From NCBI GenBank assembly GCA_003427395.1, contig BFEA01000330.1, forward strand, positions 270,779 to 292,415: 21,637 bases of DNA, read 5' to 3'. Source of the stretch: Chara braunii (lineage: Eukaryota; Streptophyta; Charophyceae; Charales; Characeae). Below the pieces are notes generated by a model, which worked only from the letters and a program-made list of their open reading frames with translations, ran no database searches and had not been told where the DNA came from. The position numbers and the translations under genes are program-made. Below, one piece after another: positions 16,801 to 21,637 of this stretch. Positions within the stretch are counted from its first letter, which is position 1, and each line of letters starts with the position of its first letter.

Positions 16801-18619
16801 AGGCTGGGCCCGTAGTGCTCGCCGCCGTTTCGTCGTCTACAAGCTGCCAAGGCTTTATCAGGGGTCGCGCTGGCTCTATTACGCGTACGAGCAAGTGAGC
16901 AAGAAGGAGGGAGAGAGAGTACCTACTTGCAGGGCTCGTCGACGGACTTCGAAAGTTTGAATTGGAGGTTGTGTTTGGGTGCAGGGGTTGAAGGCCGAGT
17001 AACGGGGCGGGGCGAACAAGAAAAATGAGGGAAGGAAATTATAAGGCAAATGAACCTATCCGCATGTGTACATAAGATTCATTATGAGGTCGCTCACCTT
17101 ACAGCCGCAAGTAGCAAAGGGGAGGGGTGCTCTACGGTAGCGGAGGAAGAAAGGAAAAGAGGGTATCTCCCTCGCTCTCGGTTAGTTTTGAAGGGGGGGG
17201 ATTGTCTATACGGAGGTCGTACCCGCTCTTGGAGACCGCGAGGGGTAACCAACACGGTCGATATTGCAGGCCAGATGCACAGGGGCGAAGGCCACGCTGA
17301 TGTGATGTTTTCGCCTGCCTACAGGCATGACGGATACGTGTCGGGGTGGCCCCCTGGCTCAGTAAACATCAATCTGGGGGATTCGACAGTGATACAAACT
17401 AGCCGTATGCTGCTCTGCGTCAGGCTGGGAGCGTGAACGGTTTTTGACTGAGCTCGATTTTGCTCAGCCGCCTGTGTTCCGCTAGTTGGGCACGCAGCTC
17501 CCTACAGGAAGATATATCCATCGTGTGGAGGGGTCATTTTTGCACTCCACTGTTCTGCTGTGGCGCTGCTCATCCACCAGTGTCTGTTGAATTCGCCACC
17601 GGTCTACCCCTATGATTCCTGCAAATTAGCCACTTTATCTTTGGCAGCTTGTGTTACGTTGCTGGTTACCAGCCACCGATCCGCTCGCGCTGTTATCCCC
17701 CTGCCAGGTTGTTTGTCTGAAGATACGTTGTACGTCTCTTCGTGGGTACTGCGCTACGTATTGCCATATGACCAAGACTGCAGAATTACTCGGCAGGAGG
17801 CATGTAATTTGTTGTGGCCAGAATTTCGTTGGAGGTAGGCCACGGGATAAGTATTTACCTATGGTCAGCGCATGTTGAACTACAAGGAGGGCGGGCGTTG
17901 AAGCCAGATGAGGATCAGGGGGTGAAGAAGGAGGCGGTGTTGTGACTGGTATGGTTGGTACTACTGGTGAGAAAGGACTACTGTGGTCACTGTGGGCTGG
18001 CAACTGCTGTTGCACGCTATGGCACACTCTCGGTGATCATGACAAGTTCTTGAGGTTGTAAAGGACTGTGCACGAGCTGTTGCCTATCGGAGATTACTGT
18101 GTACGCATCAGAGGCGGTTGTCTACCACCTCTGCTGTGCGTCGTAGCTGGGCTTCGGTAACCAGGCAAGGACGGCGGTTGCTATTTCTGGACTGTGCGCA
18201 GTACTGTTTGCAGGGCACAGATTGCGATTGTGCACTGTGTGCAGGATGCTACTGCAGAGGACTGGGGACTACAGGCTATTGCTGTTGGCCACTACCGTGT
18301 ACCGCTACTGCAGCAGTTGGTGACCGCAGACTATTGCAGCTGGTGATCGGCCGCGTTTGAGCGAGGTTTGGAGGGATGATCAAATCAGGAATAAAGGGGA
18401 AGTTATTGTTGCAATTTTGAGGAGTTGTCAGGGGGATTGTGCTTGGCCGTTCGAACTTGGACCTGACCAAGCTGGTACGTTGGCCGCCATTGCGGGGCCC
18501 TCAGGCGCTGAAGGAAACAAGGCCCTCTCCAGTGAGCTTGAGAGCACCCCCCTTGTATCTGAGAGTCTCAAACCATCTTCCTCTATCCTTCTTACTCTAA
18601 GTCTAGTCTTGTTCTGAGG
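16801..18619. other. GC-rich region, no gene recognised
   Basis: The longest frames without simple repeats are 17050-17436 (128 codons) and 17560-17838 (92 codons) on the plus strand. Neither shows a domain or motif I know, and frames of this length are not unusual by chance at this composition. A hairpin CTGAGC/GCTCAG lies at about 17449-17467, with TCGATTTTGCTCA shared with 16.77 kb. From 18180 to 18350 the words CTACTGCAG, TATTGCAG and GACTGTGC recur as degenerate low-complexity sequence. The frame 18357-18617 (86 codons) is also unrecognised. Confidence 0.4.
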
Positions 18620-18629
18620 TGAAGGCGAC

Positions 18630-18680
18630 AGGCAGGATTGCAACCTGTAGGACCGCATCAGGACTCTGTGGGGAGTCCGC
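18630..18680 (-). repeat. Weak tRNA-like arms
   Basis: The minus strand carries a T-arm-like CAGG-TTGCAAT-CCTG (18633-18647, B box GGTTGCAATCC, 9 of 11) and, upstream on that strand, a perfect 6-bp hairpin GGACTC-CCCACA-GAGTCC (18661-18678). No convincing A box is present. Possibly a decayed Ser/Leu-type tRNA-derived module. Confidence 0.3.
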
Positions 18681-19012
18681 CCACCGATTGCGGGAGCTCT
18701 GCCGGAGCCTAGGCAAGGCTCTGGAGGCAGGGAATTGACAGGTAACCTTTGCGTTTCCCTCTATACACACACCCTATAGCCCCTATCTGTACTACCTGAT
18801 GCATTTCTGACTGAATATATGGTGTGCAGCCCTAGCTTATTTTTGGTTTGACTTCAGGAGATTGAACCAGACTAAGTAAAAGGAATGTCCGTGATATCTC
18901 AGTTTCAGCTTTGTTGTTTGTATGAACTCCGACTGTTAAAAGGAACTACATCTGGGGGAAAGGCAGGATGGGGGTTTTGTTTTGCTTGATGGTTGATTGG
19001 GTTGTTAAGGCT
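18681..19012. other. Non-coding, no gene seen
   Basis: Nothing recognised beyond an imperfect hairpin, CTGCC..AGCC with GGCT..GGCAG, at about 18700-18731. Confidence 0.4.
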
Positions 19013-19013
19013 G

Positions 19014-19840
19014 AGGAGACCCCATAAGTTTGGGGAACCCCAGCGCTTTGTTTTATTTTTTTTTGCATAAAGAAGTCAGACCCTCCTATAAGTTTAGGGG
19101 GTCTGATTACTCTGGAGGCTGGGATGTCCCCATAAGTTTTGGGAGACCCAGTAATGTGGTTTGCATGGAGGGTCAGGTTGTTTTGTAAGTTCAGGTGGCC
19201 TGACCGCTCTCACCTGTGAGGGGTTTGACTCGATGCCACACACATAATGGTTCAGTCTCTTTCTGCTCTTTATTCTGAAGAAATAATCTTGGCAAAGAGG
19301 CAGACTCTTTTGTAAGTTCAGGGGGTTTGACTCGATGCCACACACATAATGGCTCAGATAGAAATGAATCTGGCGAAGAGTTAGACCCTTCTATAAGTTC
19401 AGGGGGTCTGGCTCAAAGCCTCGCACATGCTGGAACCCAATGGCTATAACTTGGCTATATTACTATCCTATCTAAGAACGAGCTAATCAGACTATTCTAT
19501 AAGTTTAGGTAGTCTGACTATAGTCGTATCACAACTTAAAGAGAGTATAACTAAGAATAGAACTAATGGTAAGCTGGGGCAGGCTGAACTTAAGTTAGTT
19601 CAGTCATATGCAGCCTTAGAAGACAAAAGTGAAGACAAATATATATAAATTGGATACCTTAAACAGTTCAGGGCGACTAGAGTAGTCTAGTCATGTGCCC
19701 AAAGAAGAGAAAAGTAGTGGTGCCCTCTGTTTGTGTATAATTGGCCAAGTCATAACGCTCTATAAGTTTAGGTATTCTGACTCTAGGCCTGGTTAAGTTG
19801 GGTGCGTTCTGTAAGTTCAGGCAGCCTGACCTATGCCCTA
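19014..19840 (+). repeat. Array of about ten hairpin repeats with conserved loop
   Basis: The motif CTATAAGTTTAGG or TTGTAAGTTCAGG recurs near 19022, 19087, 19131, 19184, 19310, 19391, 19498, 19760 and 19809, with a diverged form at 19590. It usually sits in the loop of a stem: TCAGACCC/GGGTCTGA (19076-19106), GGTCAGG/CCTGACC (19171-19205), CAGACTC/GGGTTTG (19301-19329), TAGACCC/GGGTCTG (19382-19410), TCAGACTA/TAGTCTGA (19487-19517), CTGAACT/AGTTCAG (19584-19603). GACTC and an ATGCC(ACA)CACA-like word often follow. Stem sequence differs between units while pairing is retained. Confidence 0.75.
19206..19370 (+). repeat. Direct repeat within hairpin array
   Basis: TTTGACTCGATGCCACACAC plus ATAATGG and TCAG occurs at about 19217 and again at about 19326, nearly identical over more than 30 bp. 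It shows local unit duplication, so the array unit includes sequence outside the hairpin. Confidence 0.85.
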
Positions 19841-20113
19841 TGTAAGTTGGGTATAAAGGGTTAAATCATTGAGAGATCATGAACTATTGTTTGTTCAGGT
19901 TGAGTTGGGGTTGGAGAGAGTACTTACCTTTGTGGTTTGGCTTGCATGTGACTGAGTGAGGCTACTACTTAGTATGAGTTTCAGGTTGATAGGTAGTTGC
20001 TTTAGTTGCTCGTCACGTGCTAGAGTCATAGGAGTTAGTGTTAATTCCTGCATTTTCTGTAATAATTTTTTTTTACTTAGTCCTTGCATTTTCTGATATT
20101 TTTTCTTATACTT
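19841..20113. other. Spacer between the two arrays
   Basis: No gene recognised. AT-rich, with CCTTGCATTTTCTG-like words at about 20048 and 20082 that form a short direct repeat. Confidence 0.4.
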
Positions 20114-20960
20114 GACTTTGTATAAATTTTGGCAAGCTACTTTCCCTACGGCAAGTGCTGCCGAAATTTCTACAAATCCAAGGAGTTAGTTGAATTTTGA
20201 CTTGTCAAAAGTTCAACTTTGTCTTTTCTCGTATCTGACTTAGTTAAAATCCGGGAAGTCTCCCTTTCTAGAGGGAGTGCTGCCCAAATTTTTGCTAATT
20301 CAGGGAGTTAGACAAAATTGGATTTTGGGAAGTCAAAGTTACTTTCAAATTTTGGACTTAGCCTTGTATAAATTTTGGCATAGCACTTTTCTAGAAGGAG
20401 TGCTGCCGAAATTTCTACAAAATTAATGAGTTAATTAAATTATGTCTAAAGTCGAACTCGAACTGTCTTTCGAGTTCATATTTGACTTAGTATAAATCTG
20501 GAAAGCCTCCCTTTCTAAAGGGAGTGCTGCCCAATTTTCTCCTATTTCAGGAAGTTAGACAGAGTTTGATTTTTCAGAGCTATAAATTATTTCTGATTTT
20601 TGTATCTAACTTAGTATAAATCTAGAAAGTCTCCCTTTCTAAAGCCTTTCTAAAGGGAGTGTTGCCCAAATTTCTGCTATTTCAGGAAGTTAGACAGAGT
20701 TTGACTTTCCAGAGATAGGAATTATTTTTGCTTTTTGTATCTGACTTAATATAAATCTGGAAAACCTCCCTTTCTAAAGGGAATGCTGCCAAAATTTCTG
20801 CTATTTCAGGAAGTTAGACATAATTTTGACTCTTTGAAGTTAGAAATTATTTCTGCCATTCATATATGGACTTATATAAATTTTGAAATGACACTTTTTC
20901 TACGGGAAGCGCTGCCGAAATTTTCCTAGTTTAAAGGAAATCGATTATGTTTTGACAGGT
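20114..20960 (+). repeat. Seven-unit tandem array, about 125 bp, two unit types
   Basis: Unit starts (GACTTAGTATAAAT or close) are at 20114, 20237, 20355, 20484, 20607, 20743 and 20869, with periods of 118-136 bp. Type B units (2, 4, 5, 6) carry AATCTGGAAAGCCTCC and a hairpin CTCCCTT-TCTA-AAGGGAG (20507-20524 in unit 4), then GTGCTGCCCAAATTTCTGCT and TTCAGGAAGTTAGACA. Type A units (1, 3, 7) carry AATTTTGGCA and, best seen in unit 3, the stem AGCACT (20382-20387) with AGTGCT (20399-20404), then GCCGAAATTTCTAC. Order A-B-A-B-B-B-A. Unit 5 has an 11-bp internal duplication, CCTTTCTAAAG (20634-20644 and 20645-20655). Confidence 0.9.
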
Positions 20961-21099
20961 GGCGATTTTGATAGTCCACTCTGACTAAGGAAGATTTTGC
21001 CATATTATTTAGAGATAGGCTTAGACATAGTTAACTAGGATGACTTGAGTAAAATCATGATATGGAGATGGCTCTCCATGAACTTATAGATTTAGCTTT
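20961..21099. other. Non-coding with a 7-bp hairpin
   Basis: ATGGAGA (21062-21068) pairs with TCTCCAT (21073-21079). Nothing else recognised. Confidence 0.5.
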
Positions 21100-21530
21100 G
21101 GGCATTGACCTGTCTTGTGTTACAGACCATCTTGATCGATCTGATTAAGGACTTGGACTAGTCTGAGCTCGATCCCTTGAGGATCATCATCTGTTATCAT
21201 TGATAACAGGTCGGTTACCGATTCGTCGGTTTACGACTCAATTCCAACCCACCCTCCACACTCGACCTAAAAGGCTTTAGCCCTGGTCATTTCATTGTTC
21301 CGTTATGGTTTCACCCGGACTTTTATTGAGTGACCATTTAACAAAGGTACTGAGTATTTATTTAAGGTTGGTTTGACAGAAGGTTGGGGCTTGCATGGCT
21401 AAAGCAAGGGGTATGAGTGTTGATGATGATTGGGGTTGACTCCGTGTTGTGCGTGGGTTGTCGATTGACTTGTTGATGTGATTTGCAGGTATGTGCTATG
21501 AATCAAATTCTGGATTTGGTTACCTGCGAT
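21100..21530 (+). repeat. Dispersed repeat family G, copy 2
   Basis: Same core as 6960-7350: CTGTTATC (21191-21198) with GATAACAG (21202-21209), then GGTCGG-TTA-CCGA. Loops differ in length and sequence from copy 1, while stems and the linking CAGGTCGG are unchanged. The right part again ends near TTTGCAGGT (about 21483-21490). Confidence 0.6.
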
Positions 21531-21598
21531 CACATATATACGTATGGATGTGAAGGACCCCAATGAGACTATGAGAAGTGATCGTCACATACTCCCCC

Positions 21599-21599
<1 letters not shown>

Positions 21600-21637
<38 letters not shown>
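21600..21637. repeat. (TA)n microsatellite at window end
   Basis: A TA dinucleotide run reaches the end of the window and is truncated by it. Confidence 0.95.

Noticed and set aside
17050-17436. 128-codon plus-strand frame as a gene
   Set aside because: No motif, no supporting splice or start context and no codon bias I could judge; kept only as a note in the region entry.
1-21637. CRISPR array or bacterial operon
   Set aside because: The arrays at 19-21 kb have variable spacing and no regular unique spacers, there are no cas-like frames, and microsatellites and U6 show a eukaryotic source.

Overview
This window looks like repeat-dominated, gene-poor nuclear DNA from a eukaryote, probably of the green lineage. 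The main evidence for the lineage is two stretches near 15.2 and 15.5 kb that carry the 5' stem-loop and central domain of plant-type U6 snRNA (GTCC-TTCG-GGAC, then ACATCC, AATTGG and GAAGATTAG). A third stretch at 15.76-15.83 kb carries the U6 3' half. The rest fits a large eukaryotic genome: long microsatellites (ATT, GAA, A, GT, TGTC, TA), tRNA-related retroposon pieces, diverged dispersed repeats and no convincing long reading frame. A streptophyte alga such as Chara is compatible, but I cannot confirm any species.

Layout. 1-4.1 kb: hairpin-rich sequence, two minus-strand tRNA-like (SINE-type) heads at about 0.25-0.32 and 1.19-1.26 kb, a 52-bp tandem duplication and an AT-rich island. It ends in a cluster of five copies of a repeat whose sixth copy forms the body of the 1.1-1.25 kb SINE-like unit. 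4.1-5.2 kb: A-rich retroposon debris with an inverted pair of a short hairpin element. 5.7-6.35 and 8.5-9.1 kb: two copies of one about 0.6-kb dispersed repeat. Its best conserved part is a TATA box, then 37 bp further on an 82/83-nt tRNA-sized hairpin unit closed by a 13-bp stem and followed by TTTT. 7.0-7.3 and 21.1-21.5 kb: two copies of another family with two consecutive conserved hairpins. 9.4-14 kb: simple-sequence country (GAA/A mirror repeat, GT, TGTC blocks) with a small repeat family near 10.7-10.9 kb and a possible pair of small coding exons at 12.4 and 13.95 kb. 14.7-15.83 kb: a tRNA-like unit and the degenerate U6-derived cluster. 15.9-18.7 kb: GC-rich sequence with nothing recognised. 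19.0-19.85 kb: about ten short hairpin repeats sharing a loop motif while their stems change in pairs. 20.1-20.96 kb: a seven-unit, about 125-bp tandem array of two unit types in the order A-B-A-B-B-B-A. The window ends in a (TA)n tract.

I found no gene set that works together. The candidate new biology is the repeated appearance of short RNA-like hairpins, several with stem substitutions that preserve pairing, in at least five unrelated repeat families, and one that looks like a compact Pol III-type unit. All functional statements about these are inference; no transcription evidence is available here.
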